From NCBI GenBank assembly GCA_029339195.1, contig JAPTJF010000110.1, positions 62,001-126,000 on the forward strand: a stretch of DNA of 64,000 bases, in the 5' to 3' direction. Position 1 is the stretch's first letter; each line of letters starts with the position of its first letter. Positions 22,906-37,804 of this stretch are shown here, piece after piece. Origin of the DNA: Micractinium sp. NFX-FRZ. Lineage: Eukaryota > Chlorophyta > Trebouxiophyceae > Chlorellales > Chlorellaceae. Under the pieces are notes generated by a model that did not search any database, was not told the DNA's origin, and saw only the letters and a list, made by a program, of their open reading frames with translations. Made by a program: the position numbers and the translations under genes.

Positions 22906-23315
22906 ATTGCCGGCTGGTTGGCCAGACCTGCGCCCACCTCACTGCTTGCACCCCCTGGACCAAAGGGGGCCCTTTGATGCCTGCTCACCGCGCCTTGCCT
23001 CCTCCCATGCCGATGCCCTCCCTGTGAAATCACCCTTGCCAGTGGTGCTCTGTGTGAAGAGCCGAGCCTTACAACTGCCATCTTCCAGGTTAACGAAGCG
23101 TGCGGGAGGGCAGAGGGAGGCCAGGACGGCGGGCAGTGACGAGGGGAAGCGGGCGCGCCGTGGACGCTGCTGCCTGCCACCCTCCCAGCGCGCCTTTCAA
23201 GGGGGCAGCCAACAGTTCAAGGGTCTGTCAGGGAGCTCAGCTTGAGCCCGTTCCAGGGAAGGAACACGGAGGACCCTGTGGTGGGCAGCATGCCGCATTG
23301 ACGAACAGAGCATCC
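22906..23315. other. Short gap before ZNF598 stop codon
   Basis: Contains the 3' UTR of the - strand ZNF598-like gene; a TGTAA word on the - strand lies at 23069-23073, about 245 bp past the stop, as expected for a green-algal poly(A) signal. The word GAGCCTTACAACTGCCATC is a diverged copy of sequence near 20270 in unit A. Confidence 0.45.
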
Positions 23316-26300
23316 TCACTTCTTCTTCTTTCCCTTGCCCGAGCCCCCATAAGCGTTCAGCAGTGCCAGCTCTTCGGCTGCCAGCGTGCCGCCGCCGCCC
23401 TTGGCCCACTGCCCCTTCAGGGCCGGTTTGCTTGCTGCTGCCTGCTGCTGTGTCCACACGTTCTGCACGGTGCGCGGGCAGGGGACGATATATGGGGGTA
23501 AGCAACAGGGGAGGGAGGTTTAGGTAAGCAGGCAGACGGGTTGAGACAGGGACGCAGGCAGGAAGCTGAGTCGCGGTTGAGCAGGCAGGCGGGCAGGCAG
23601 CGGCATGTTTGCGTGCAATCGCAGCATCCTAAGCAGAGCAGCGGTGCAGGGCAATTCGCCGTGCTAACAAGGACAGGTGGCCCCCGCTGCCTCCGCCCAC
23701 CTGTGGGTGCACTTTGGTGGTGGTCATGAAATCTGTCAGGGACTGCTTGCCCTTCTTCCCTGCCTTGCTGCCGGCAGCAGCGCCGCTGCTGCTGGCGCCC
23801 GCCTGGCTGCGGGATGGTGCGGCAGCGGGCAGCGCAGGGAATGCGTCGCCAGAAGGCGGCGCAGGCGCGGCTGCAGCAGCGGGCGCTGCCGCGACAACGG
23901 CTGGTGCGAGCGCCGGCCGTGCTGCCGCCGCCCAGCCGCTGCTGCTGGGCGCTGGTGCAGCGACGGGTGCGGGAGCGGCCACAGCCGCCGGCGCTGCTCG
24001 TTGTCCTGCAACGCTGCTCTGCTGCTGCTGCTGCTGCTGCTGCTTCCACTGGTTGTCGGCATCGCCGGGGCCGGGGCGTAGCTGGCCGCAAGCTTCGCAG
24101 ACGCGGGCAGAAGGTGCATTGACGAGCGTGCAAGCGCCGCACTGCCAGCTGCTGTGCTGCTCCGCCAGGCGGGCGGCCACCGCTGCCGCCTCTGGGGGCA
24201 CCCACTTGCCCTTGCCCTGCAGCCAAGGTGGTGGCAAGGGAGGCAACGTGCGCGTGAGCAAGGCGCAGCAGGCAGGGCAGGCAGCCAGCGGAGCATGCCC
24301 CAAGCATGCACTGCTGCCCTGCACCTGACCGAGTGTACACTGCCTGTGCTGGCATGTGCATCCAGCAGCGGTGCCGCAAGCCCTGCCCCCTGCCATTTTG
24401 CAACCACCAAGCAGCACACTTTACCCTTGTGCTGCCCTTGTGCAACACACTGATCTCCCCACACGCGAACACACCTTGCCCTTGCCATCAGCAAACGCCT
24501 CTCGGTGCACCGCCAGCAGCTCGGCCCGCTTGGTGGCGTCAGGGCAGGTGGAGGCCAGGTCAGGGATGAGGCTGCAGGAGCGGCGCCAGTGGTAGGGCAG
24601 GAGATCAGTGAGGGGCAGCGGGATGGGAGGCGCCGGGTGGAGGTGAGGAACACGCTGCTTGCAGCCGGCGCCGCGGCTGGACCGCTATAGCATTGCACGC
24701 AGCAGCACCCACGCTGCATCCGCTGCACTTCCGTGTCCCCTGCTCCAAGCTGCCACGCCCACTGGCGCACCTCTTCAAACCCACTGGGCGTACCGCCCTC
24801 ACCCTCAGCCCTCACCCTAAACAAATCACATACACCCTGACCCGAATTCGACTCTTCAGGTCGCACTGCCCTCACCTGACCAGCCCCAAGTCGGCCACAG
24901 CGCTGTGGTAAGCCTGCGACCCCAGCTCCCCTCGCACCCAGCTGGCCGACTGCTGCCTGCAGGCACGGTGCGGAGCGCGGGGCGGCGCCGGCTGTGAGCG
25001 GAGCAGGGGGAGGCATGCACGGAGTGCTGGCACGTCTCGCTTGCACACCCAGCGCAAGCACACACTGATGCACTTGTTGCCCACCACGCAGCTAGAAACC
25101 AGCGTTGGCATGCGCGGCATTGGCTCCCACCAGATCAGGCCCTCCTCACCTGAACTGCGCAAACTGCCCCACATCCAGCTGGCTGCGGATTTTGTCAATC
25201 AACAGCTTGTTGGCGGCACGCAGGGCCTCAGAAATGCCGCCGGGACCCGCCGCCGGCGCCGGGGCAGCCGGCGCCGCTGGCGCGGGTGCAGGAGAGGCCG
25301 CACGCACCGGAACGGGGGCAGGAGAGGCTGCACGCGCCGGTGCAGGTGCTGCAGCGTGGGTTTCTACCGTAGCGGAGGACCGCTGCGCGCGCTCCGCGGC
25401 GTGCCTCTGCCGCCTCGCCTCCAGCCGCTGCTCCTGCTCCTGCACCTGCTGAGAGGGCGGCGCAATCTCCTGCACCGATGGCGGCCGTGGCAGGCCACCT
25501 GCCCGCTTGCCGGCCTTTGGCAGCACCGACTCCCAGTCGTCCCGCTGCAGCTGCACAAGCCCCGGCTCCGCGCTCCCAGGCCGCGAGCCGCCTGCACTGC
25601 TGCTGGCGCCGCTGCCGCCATCCTCCTCGTCCGCCCCTGCCGCCGCCGCCGCCGCAGCAGCAGCAGCGAGGTGCGGCGCGCTGCGGCTGTGCCCCAAGGC
25701 AGGGAAGTGGTCCGCGCCGGGGGGCAGCGGCGGCCGCCCGGAGTTGAGCACCCGCACCTCCCCGCCACCCCCCAGCACCGCAGCCAGGCTTTTCTTCTTG
25801 GCGGCTCGCCGCTTGGCAGACTTGGTGGCGCCTGCAGGCAGGCAGGGGCGGGAGGGCGGGCAGCACAGCCAGGGGCAGCAGAGCCAGGCAACTCACCAGC
25901 AGCAGCGCCCAAGTGATAAAGCAAGCACCAATCTCCTCCAGCCTCCTTCCCCGCCCCTCGCCACTTCCTCCCCCCAACCCCCACCTGGCAGCGCCGGGAA
26001 GTCCTGGGCATTCAGGCCGCCAGCGCCGCCCACACCGCCGGCGGCGCCCGCCCAGCGCCCGCCCGCTGCCGCAGAGCTGCCGCCGGCGCCGGCGCTGACA
26101 GATGGGAAGTCTGCTTCCGTCAGCGCTGGGCCCTGCTCCTCCTGCTGCACCTGCCCTGCCGCGCCGCCCTGCTGCGCCGCCGACTGCGAAGCGCGCACAG
26201 CGCTCTCCAAGTGCGCGCTCTCCACGCTGGCATGGACCGCCTCCTGCAGATTCCCACGGCTGCCCCGCCGCTGCTGCAGCTGCGACGGCACGCTGGCAGC

Positions 26301-29300
26301 CCCGCCAATCACCACCGCCCGCCGCTCGCCACCCAGCACGGCCGCCAGCGGGTGCGGCACTGTGCCGGCGCTGCTGCTGCTGGCGCCGGCGTCACTGCGC
26401 CCACCGCGCCCGCCCCGCCCGCCGCGCTCCCCAGACTCCTCCTCCCCCCGCCGGTACTGCAGGGGAGAGGCAGTATGGGCGGTGGGTATAGTTGAAGTGC
26501 GTCTGGTCCAAAGCGAGCACACACTGCCCTGCCTGGAAGATCATCTGCTCCCGAGGGCCAGGCAGGCAGCAAGCAGGAGTGGGCTCCTGCACCCACCCAT
26601 CCTCGTCACACCTTGTCCCCTCCACACCCACACACATCCCATCAACACAGGTGTTCATGCCACCACACACACATGTTCGCACCACCACCACCACCCTTCC
26701 CATCCCATCTACCCACCCACACCCACATTGAAGTTCATCTGCAGCGTGAGCGCCGCCTTCTTCTCCAGCTTGCTCAACGTCTCGCCGTGCTCGCTGCAGG
26801 GGCGGGTGGAAGGGGGCAGGCGGGCGAGGGAGCAAGAAGGACGGCAAACAGCGGCAAGCAGGGGCGAGGGCGGCTGAGCATCCTGGGTTACGCAGTGGGA
26901 CGCGCCCAGCCAGTCAGCCAATGCTTGCACCCCTCACACGATGCGCCCCACTGTCTTCGCCTCCTGCTCTGGTGGGCAGCAGGCATCCACATTCATGGGG
27001 CCGTGCTCCGCTCTGGTAGACGCCAGGCACCCCCATGCTACCCTCCAGCCCCAGATACAGTGACCCGAGGCGTGCCCGCACCCACCCCTCAGTGTGCATC
27101 CGCAGCCCCTGCCCCATGTGGGCCGCCCCGCCCTCCCCCCACAGCCCTCATCCACCCAAGCCCCACCACTGCGGCCCCCCCCGCCCTCGGCCTCACCCAC
27201 CCAAGCCCCGCCACTGCGCCACCCCCGCCCTCACCGCGCGGTGTGCGTCTTCAGCTCCTGCTCGCTGTTGAACACCACAAACTTCTTCTCCATGCAAGCA
27301 GGGTGCGGGCACAGGTGGTGGGACGTCTGGAAGTGGTCTGCGGAGCAGGTTGGGGGAACGGGTGGGGATTAGTAGAGGGTGAGGAGGGGCACAGGGTGGG
27401 GAAGACGGGAGCAGCAGCGGAGGGAACTGACGAGGCCTGCAGGCCGGGGGGGAGGGCCTCTGCAGGTCTGTATGGTTGCACACACATTATACTTACTATC
27501 TCAACCCCAGCTAAACCCAAGGAAAGTACAACTGCTGTCAAATTCCGTACGGTACTGTCCCCATCATGCACCGAGCAGTTGCGCTGCCCACACCCACACT
27601 CCACCACACCCCACACCCGACTCTCCCCTGCCCCCCAACCCACCCACTCACTCTCCAGGTCTGCTCCAAACTACGACGCTGCCCACACCCACGCTCCACC
27701 AAACTAGGCATGAAGCCCGCCCACCCGCTCACTCTCCAGGTCTGGGTAGTCCCGGTAGTAGACAAACTTGTTGGGGTTGGAGCGGCGGCAGAGGAAGCAC
27801 TGCTCGTGCGCCGAGTGCATGTGCTGGTACAGCTCGTTCTCGCCGTAGAAGCGCTTGCGGCAGAACCTGCGTGACAAAAGGTGGGAGCGGGGGAATGTAA
27901 CACACCCACACCTGCGCATTCGACGGCTGTGGCGCAGCTTGCAGCAACAACCTGCGGGCAGAGCCAAGGCTCTGGGGAAGGCACTCGGCATGCACCTCGT
28001 GCGCACTCGGCGGCGCTCGCTGCCAAGGAGTGCTGCTAGTGGCAGCACGCCCAGGGCGCCGCCGCGTCGCCAGGCAACCAAACTGGAAGCAAGGAGGGTT
28101 GAAGGCACGCGCAACTAAGCCGCTCACCGGCACTCTGGGTGCCCCTTGAACCCGGCATCCGCCATGGCCCCCTCCACATCGCCCCCCCGCTGGTGCCGCT
28201 CCAGCTCGCTCCGCGTGTACAGCTCCTGCTCGCTCACAAACACCTGGAGCCCAGGAACATGAGGGGCAGGCAAATGTGACAGGGCTTGGCAAGTGGAGGG
28301 GCAGAGGCTGAGGCTGTTTGCCAATTGCGTCACAGCATCTGCTTAAAAACACCTGGCACTTAGCGAGGAGGCAGCCAAGCGCATGTGCAGGGCTTGGCAA
28401 GCGGAGGGGCAGAGGCTGAGGCTGCTTGCCAAATGCATCACAGCTCCTGCCCGCCACACCAGACATGGTGAGGGCAAGCAAGCATGGCAGGCGAAATGGA
28501 TGATTACAGGGCCATGTGCCAAGCTGAGTCAGGGAAGCAAGTGGGGCCTGACTGCACACTCCCCGGACAGCCTCCCATAACACCCGGCCCCATGCCCCAC
28601 CCCTCGCAGCCATCCCTCCCTCCCCCACCTTTCTTCCCTCCAGGCAGATGTCGCAGAACTGCAGCTTGTGCTGGGTGGCCAGGTGGGCCTTGAGCGCCTT
28701 GAGGGAGGCAAACGTCTTGTGGGGCGCATCTGCGGGGTGGCGAGGGATGGGGATGTGTGCCGCCATGAGCACGCTGCCTGCCTGCAGGGCTGACGAACGA
28801 GGCGGGCAGTTGGGGCAGCTGGCGGCGGGGCGGTTGGTGCGGCCTTGTGCGATGCCGCAATGACCCGCCCCCACCTTCACACAGCAACTATATTCTGGGC
28901 GCTGCAGCGCTGCGGCTCGTCTTACAGGAGCCTGCCTGCCCGCCCGCCCGCCAGCACCACCACCCAAGCTCGCCCCGTCTGCCCGCCAACGCCCGCCCCA
29001 CCCACCGGGCGTGTCCTGCCACACGCGTGGGTGCGTGTAGCTGCACAGGTTGGACAGCTCCCGGTAGTGCCCGGCGTCGTCAAAGTAGGCCTGGGCAGAC
29101 TCCAGGAAGTGCAGCTCCCCACGCTTGGCGCGCCCCTGCAGGGCGGGGGGGTGGCGGTTCAGCGAGCACCAGCAGCATGGCGAACGCCTATTCAAACAAA
29201 AGCATGCGGCTTGCAACACGAGCATCCCCTCCCTCACCACGGGCAGCGCCTCACACTCATCTGGGCCCACGCTCTCGGTGCAGCAGCCCCCACCACCTGG

Positions 29301-29865
29301 TAGGACAGCAAGGATCATGTTGCCCCCCCCAATGACACCCTCGCCACCCCACACCAACAGCACCAGCGGCGGTTGGGTGTGGCAGCACCGGCAGCATTGG
29401 GGCTGTGCTGCACCTCACCGGCAGCGCCTCGAATTCGTTGGGCCCCACGCTCTCGGTGTAGTCCCCCATGAAGCGGGTGACAAACACGGTGGAGGCGGGG
29501 ACCTGCGGGGGCAACGATGGGGCGGGGGCGGGAGCTTACAGGGAGGGAGGCGGGTGGGGAAGGGGCTGCCGTGCCAGGTGGCGGGGGCCGGCAGGTGCGA
29601 GTGGACAGGGGAAAGACAGGGGGCATGACAGCTGGGGCCCCTGAGAATGGAGCGCACAGCATGCCACCAGAGCCTCCTGGAACAGCAGCACCCAGCACCA
29701 CATGGAGCACCCACGTGCAGCACCCACCTGGCAATAGACGCAGCGCTGGTCCTTGAGCACGCTGCGCAGGCGCAGCACGCACTTGGAGCAGGCATCCTTG
29801 TGCCCGCACTCGGCGTACGCCGTGTACTGCAGCGCCTCGGCGCACACAATGCACAGGTCCTCCAT
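23316..29865 (-). CDS. ZNF598/Hel2-type RING and C2H2 zinc-finger E3 ubiquitin ligase
   Basis: Known role of the family: it recognises collided ribosomes and ubiquitinates small-subunit proteins to start ribosome-associated quality control. Fourteen exons: 29865-29728, 29502-29419, 29135-29006, 28729-28629, 28243-28128, 27866-27733, 27337-27235, 26793-26727, 26456-25985, 25831-25150, 24956-24876, 24571-24475, 24216-23701, 23462-23316; all in phase, 955 aa. The RING uses C5, C8, C20, H22, C26, C29, C42, C45 (CIVC...CGHKDACSKC...CVYC). Then come FVTRFMGDYTESVGP, SLKALKAHLATQHKLQFCDIC, SEQELYTRSELERHQRGGD, CRKRFYGENELYQHMHSAHE, CFLCRRSNPNKFVYY and CPHPACMEKKFVVF, in Hel2 order. The C-terminal half is Ala/Gln-rich with ADFPSVS and DHFPALG motifs, plus a RanBP2-type finger (SSWQCGACTLVNAPSARVCE) and a Lys-rich end. 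A partial duplicate lies at 20397-20930. Confidence 0.9.
29231..29299 (-). repeat. Vestigial duplicate of ZNF598 exon 2 end inside intron 2
   Basis: On the - strand this reads TESVGPDECEALP followed by a GTGGTGAGG word, while exon 2 proper (29502-29419) ends TESVGPNEFEALP and GTGAGG. An acceptor-like CTACCAG precedes it at about 29300, but using it would give a 56-nt exon and shift the frame. It is best explained as a partial tandem copy, about 178 bp away, of the exon 2 3' end and its donor. Confidence 0.75.
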
Positions 29866-30824
29866 GACGTGCCGCCCGACCTGGAGCTGTGATGTTCACC
29901 ACGACCGGCGCCTGCAGAAGCGGCAGAGAAGGGGTGAGGGGCGGCGGCGGCGGCGGGTGGGCTGGCGGCTGGCAACAAGACGGGCGGGCAGCGGGAAGTC
30001 GGCAGCGGGAAGTCGGCCCGGCCGCCGCCCAGCAGCATTGCGCTCTGACATGCGTGCGAGCAGGTGGAGGCTGTGGGTTGGACAGGGCTGCTGGTGGGAC
30101 TTGGCGGCATGAGGCAGCGGCCGAGAGGGCTGAGGGGCAGGACGCACCTCCTGGCCGATGATGGGGAGCCGGCTTGGATGCGCTTCTTCCCGCCGAGCGA
30201 CGGGAAGAGTGCGGGGCCTGAGCTGAGAAGAGTGCCTCTCGAGGCTGTCTCGCTGAGCAGCACTGCAGACAGCACCTGTCCCCTGTGAAATAGAACGGGA
30301 CAGATCGCGCAATCGCGCTTCAGAACACCGGCGATGAATGACGGGGGCTGGTGATGGAAGGCACCCGCCCACCTGCCACTGCCAGGCATGCTGAGCCGCC
30401 GCCGCTGCTTCACGGCTGCCTACAGGTGAATGCAGGTTCCATCCTGTTGCCGCCTAAGTCTGCCCTGCTCCTTGACTTTCACTAGTCTGCCACCTTGCTG
30501 CAATCCAACCAACAATTGAAAAAGGGTTGGCCGCCAAACACCTGGCCTGTACCCACTCAAGCTCAAAGGGGTAGTTACTTACAAGCCTGTCCGGGCCAGC
30601 ATGGGGCAGCACTGAGAGGAAGAGAGAGCAGGAGGGGCAGTTCAATTCAAAGCTTAACCAGGGTGCGGGTGGCTGGCCGACCAACGGGCCCGCCCCTTCA
30701 GGGGCGGTCGGGGGCCGCAGCCCCCCGCGCCCGCCCAGCGCCAGCACAGCACACGTGGATCTTGGCGCCGGCATCAGCCTCACACCGGCAGCCGCATCCC
30801 AGCACAATTCATCAAGACGTGTGC
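29866..30824. other. Intergenic: ZNF598 upstream region and B14.5a 3' UTR
   Basis: Both neighbours are on the - strand. A - strand TGTAA word at 30579-30583, 242 bp past the B14.5a stop codon, is a plausible poly(A) signal. GGGAAGTCGGC is repeated in tandem near 29990-30018. No additional gene was seen. Confidence 0.4.
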
Positions 30825-32348
30825 TCAGAGGGTGTAACCGTTGTTATCCTGCTCCAGGATGGAGCGAGGCTTGGACCAGCGGTGCGTCTTGTTGTGGGTG
30901 GGGGGCACCTCCATGGCCTGCAGTGGGGCGGGGACAAGTGTAGCGGGAGGGGGGTGGATAACAGCAAGCGGGTGAGGCCGCAGCGGAGGGCTGCACAGCT
31001 CGGCTTCAAATGCACCCCAGCCCGCCTGCTGACCCTGTGCTGCCTGTGGTGTCCGGCTCGCTCGGCCCAGGCATCATCCCAGCAACCCCAGGCACAGCGC
31101 AGCACAGCGCACCTCGAGCGCCTCATCCTTGGCAGTGGTGTCGTACTGCCCCCGCGCCAGCTTGATGCTGCCGCCGGGGAGGTGAGCGCGCCGCGAGTCC
31201 CGCACTGCGGGGAGCGGTGGCATGGGGGCAGGGGTGGTCAGCGCATTCGGGATCTCCAGCTGCAGCTAGCCAGCACCTGCGCACTCGACACGGTGTCGGG
31301 AGTACGCACGTTGAAAGGCAGCAGCCTGAGGCTGGACTGGACAGCCACTGAGCAGGCCCCCCCGCTGCAGGGCTGCCTCTGGCCTGCTTCCTCACAGGTT
31401 CCGTCTGCCCGCCTGCCTGGCGCTCTGCCTCCTCACATGCTCGCTTCATGGCCCAGCTGCCGACACACTTGCATTCCCAGCCCCCAACACAGCACCATAG
31501 CCCTCGGTGCCAGCAGGCCTGCCTGCCTGCATGCCTGCCTGCCTTGCTCACTTGCGACCCACACCCCTTCAACAACAGCACCAAGCTCCAGACAGTGCCA
31601 CACCGTAGCCCCTGCTGAGCATGGCACCCACAAACTCCTCACGCCTGAACTGCCCCACAACATGCAACGCATACAGTAAACGGGCACCAGACTAGGCTGC
31701 ATCTGAAGCCCCTCACCGTAGTACTTGATGTCGTACACGCGGTCGTTTTCTGCCTGGGGCACCGACGCCTGCAGCGCCTGTGACCTGCGAGGCGGGATGT
31801 GAGGGGCGGGCCGGGGGGTGTAGCAGGCAGTGACACGAGGCAGCGGCAGCACCGCGCAACAACCCCACAAGCGGGTGCCGCCACCAAAAGTGGATATACA
31901 AGGTTCCGGATTGCTAGTTTGAGTGCAGCTGCAGCAAATCAGCTGCTGCTTGGTCCTGCTGCTGCTCGGTCCTGCTGCTGCTTGGTCCTGCTCAGCTGAT
32001 AGCCCCCACCAGGCTGCACTCACGCAGGCGCGACCACGCGGTAGTCCGCCGCACGCGGCAAGTGGCTCAGATACTCTGGGCTGGACAGAGGGCCCGTGTA
32101 CTGCGCAAGGGCAGAAGGAAGGAAGATGGGCAACCGCATGAAGAGAGGGCAGGGCGCGGGCAGAACGGAGACGGGGCGCAGGCGGCGGCGGCGGCCCACA
32201 GCCTCGCTGTCGGCGCCCAGCCTAGCTGCTGCTGATGTCCTCGGTCCGCCCAGCTGCGCCGAGTCCCACCGACCTTCCAAGGGGCCTTGATGCCCACGCT
32301 GTTGAGCGCCTTCACCACCTTCGACAGCACTCCGCCCTTGTCCGCCAT
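30825..32348 (-). CDS. Mitochondrial complex I accessory subunit, B14.5a (NDUFA7)-like
   Basis: Five exons: 32348-32274, 32100-32024, 31784-31717, 31204-31113, 30917-30825; all phases fit, 134 aa. Start MADKGGVLSKVVKALNSVGI. The diagnostic stretch is DIKYYGVRDSRRAHLPGGSI, which resembles the YY.TRDGRRE..PPS core of animal NDUFA7 and its plant counterparts. The plant-like segment GPLSSPEYLSHLPRAADYR precedes it. The end (KTHRWSKPRSILEQDNNGYTL) matches the Trp-containing tail ending in a YL/YTL-type sequence. B14.5a sits at the matrix side of respiratory complex I, without a cofactor; there is no obvious cleavable presequence, as is usual for this subunit. The family call is from remembered family pattern. 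It is transcribed head to head with ARL1. Confidence 0.7.
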
Positions 32349-32755
32349 GTCTGCTGCCTGCCCCGCGCCTCTGGGCGCCCCTCTAGGTGTGTGAGCCGAC
32401 TGTGACGCCCGTGTGGCGCCCGCCGGGTTGAGGTTGGGCCTGTGGGAGCGAGGGAGTAGCGGAGCGGTGCTGCCAGTCCGTGTCGAGCACTGATCGTGTG
32501 CAGAGCGGTGCAATGTGCGTTGGGAGGGCCCAGAGACCCCTTGATCGCACGACAGGCCCAGCAGCAAGAACAGCAGCTCAGCAGACGCAGCACGGCGTGG
32601 GAACTGTGCGCTGCGGCCTCCAGGACGCGTTTGGCAGCCATCAATCAGAGCAAACAGCACGCCAGGTGGACAGAAGCTCCTCAAAAAAGCGTCCTGAGCA
32701 CTTGCTGTTGACGTCCTCTGGATTGAGAGTGGCTCGGAGAGGCGGGGAGGAGCCA
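32349..32755. promoter_or_regulatory. Bidirectional promoter region, B14.5a-like / ARL1
   Basis: 407 bp separate the two divergent start codons. It must contain both 5' UTRs and core promoters. No clear TATA box was found. The close head-to-head layout makes shared regulatory sequence likely, though nothing in the sequence proves co-regulation. Confidence 0.5.
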
Positions 32756-35917
<3,162 letters not shown>

Positions 35918-37804
35918 CGGGGCACCCGTGTGCCGTGCCCTGGTTGACCACAGCATGCTGTTGGCGCAGCAGCTGCGCTGGCAAATGGCACACACGGCCA
36001 ATGGGGCGACCAGCAACCTGTTGATCACTTCGTGGTGTGGGAGCGCCCCCTGCCCGGCCCCGCAATCCTTTGCCGCTTGCGCATCGCGGCAGCGGGCGGG
36101 CGCCACCAGGGCGCGCCTTTCTGGTTCCCGCCCCTCCCGCCTTTTACACCCCCTCTAGCTTCCCCGCTTGCTGCGCCCCTGCTCCCCTTCCTTGCCTCTC
36201 CCACGTCTCTCTCGCGCGCTCTGGAAGCTCTGCTCCCCTCCCCGCCACTGCTGTCCCAATCCCACCCACACTTGCCCCATGCAGCTGACACTGCTGCTGC
36301 GCCCCCTGACCCAACTGACCCAACTGACTGCAACTCTTCCATGTAACTTGCTGGCACCGCACCATTGGTAGCACGGCACACAGAGCACAGGCTGGGCCGA
36401 GCTGGGCTGCGCTGGCCAGCACCCCGCCCCACCCTTCACTGCGAGGGGGGCCCAGCTGCTCTCAATCTGTGCATAGGTGTGCCCCCGGCCTGCTCCGTGG
36501 GGTTGCATGCAACTGGGCAGCAGGCAGCAGGCACACACCGGAATCTGCACCCCGCCGGCCCAGTGCAACACTGCCCGCTGAGCTCCCCCCCCCTCTTGTC
36601 CAAGCACATGAATCAACCCGCCGCCCAGCCTCCCCCGCGCTGTGTTGTGCCCTGTTCTGTGCTCCCCTCAGCAGCGGCCGTTAGCTGGCAGCTATTACAC
36701 CAGTCAGTTGTTGGCACACATTGGTTCGTATGGGCAGGACGGTGGCTGGGGGCCCAGAGGTGGCATCAGTAGGTAGGTAGGCGGGTATGTCTGCAGTGTA
36801 GTATGGGCGGGGAGCTGGGGAGGCACAGTTCTGCAGGCTGCGTGCGGCTGGAACGGGGGGAGGTAGGGCTAGGCGAGCGAGCAGTGAGGTCTTGAGAGGG
36901 GTGGCTTTCTGTGTCGGCACAGCGCGGGCATCGGGGCTGAGGGGGAGAGAGGGAGTGTGGGGAAGGGTGACGGGGCGGGGGGCGGTAGGTAGCGTAGTAT
37001 CAATGCGGTGGGGCTCATTTGTTGGTGGGGGGGCAGAGGGCAGAAGGAGTGAGGGTGGCCCGATGCCTCTATGCAGCGTGCGCCGGCGGCATACGAGGGG
37101 CAGTAGGTAGGTAGGTAAGACACGAAATGAAGCCATGAGTGCGAAATATTAGATAGTGCGGGGGGCCCGTTGGCGGCGGGGCTTGGAAAAGCGGGGAATG
37201 GGCCGGCTGAAATGGCGCGGCGGTAGCAAACAAGGAGCGGGGTCGGGAACAGGGGCGGCAGCAGTGTTGAGCCGCCTGGCACGGGGTGGTTGGGGCGCAC
37301 AGCCGGTGGGCTGGGCGGCAAGGATGCGTGACGGGGGGAGGGGGTGCTTGGGGGAAAAGAGAGCGAAAATTAGGCGAGCGGGGCGGGGGATTGGCCGAGA
37401 GGATTGGTGCTGAGCTCTGGAGGGTGCCGACTGGGATGGGATGGGCGTGGGGCCGGGCGGATGGTGTGAGGGGGTGGAAATTGGTATCCAAGAGGTTTCG
37501 AGGGAGGGCAGGCATGGGGATAGCAGATCTGAGGGTGGGGGGCGCAGAGAGGCATGTGAGGGCGGAGGGTACAGGGCCGGGCGGGGGATGAGAGTAAGCG
37601 CACCCGGCAGCAACAAAGCCAATGAGCGGCAGGGTACAGCCACCGCAGCAGAGCACGGCATGGGGAGGGTGCGTGCTTCTGAGGCCGGCAGGCCGGAGCG
37701 GCGGCGGAGCACCGCGCACTCAGCGGTGCACGTGCCGCCAGCCAGCGTACAAAGCTGTGGGCCCGCCCCCGGCTGTCAGCTCGGTCGGTTCAGGCCAGGT
37801 CAGC
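35918..37804. other. Convergent intergenic region
   Basis: Between the 3' ends of ARL1 (+) and the Q-rich gene (-). The left half is C-rich on the + strand; from about 36780 the strand is purine-rich (GGGGGAGG-type). Open frames here are composition artefacts. No gene or RNA was recognised. Confidence 0.5.
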
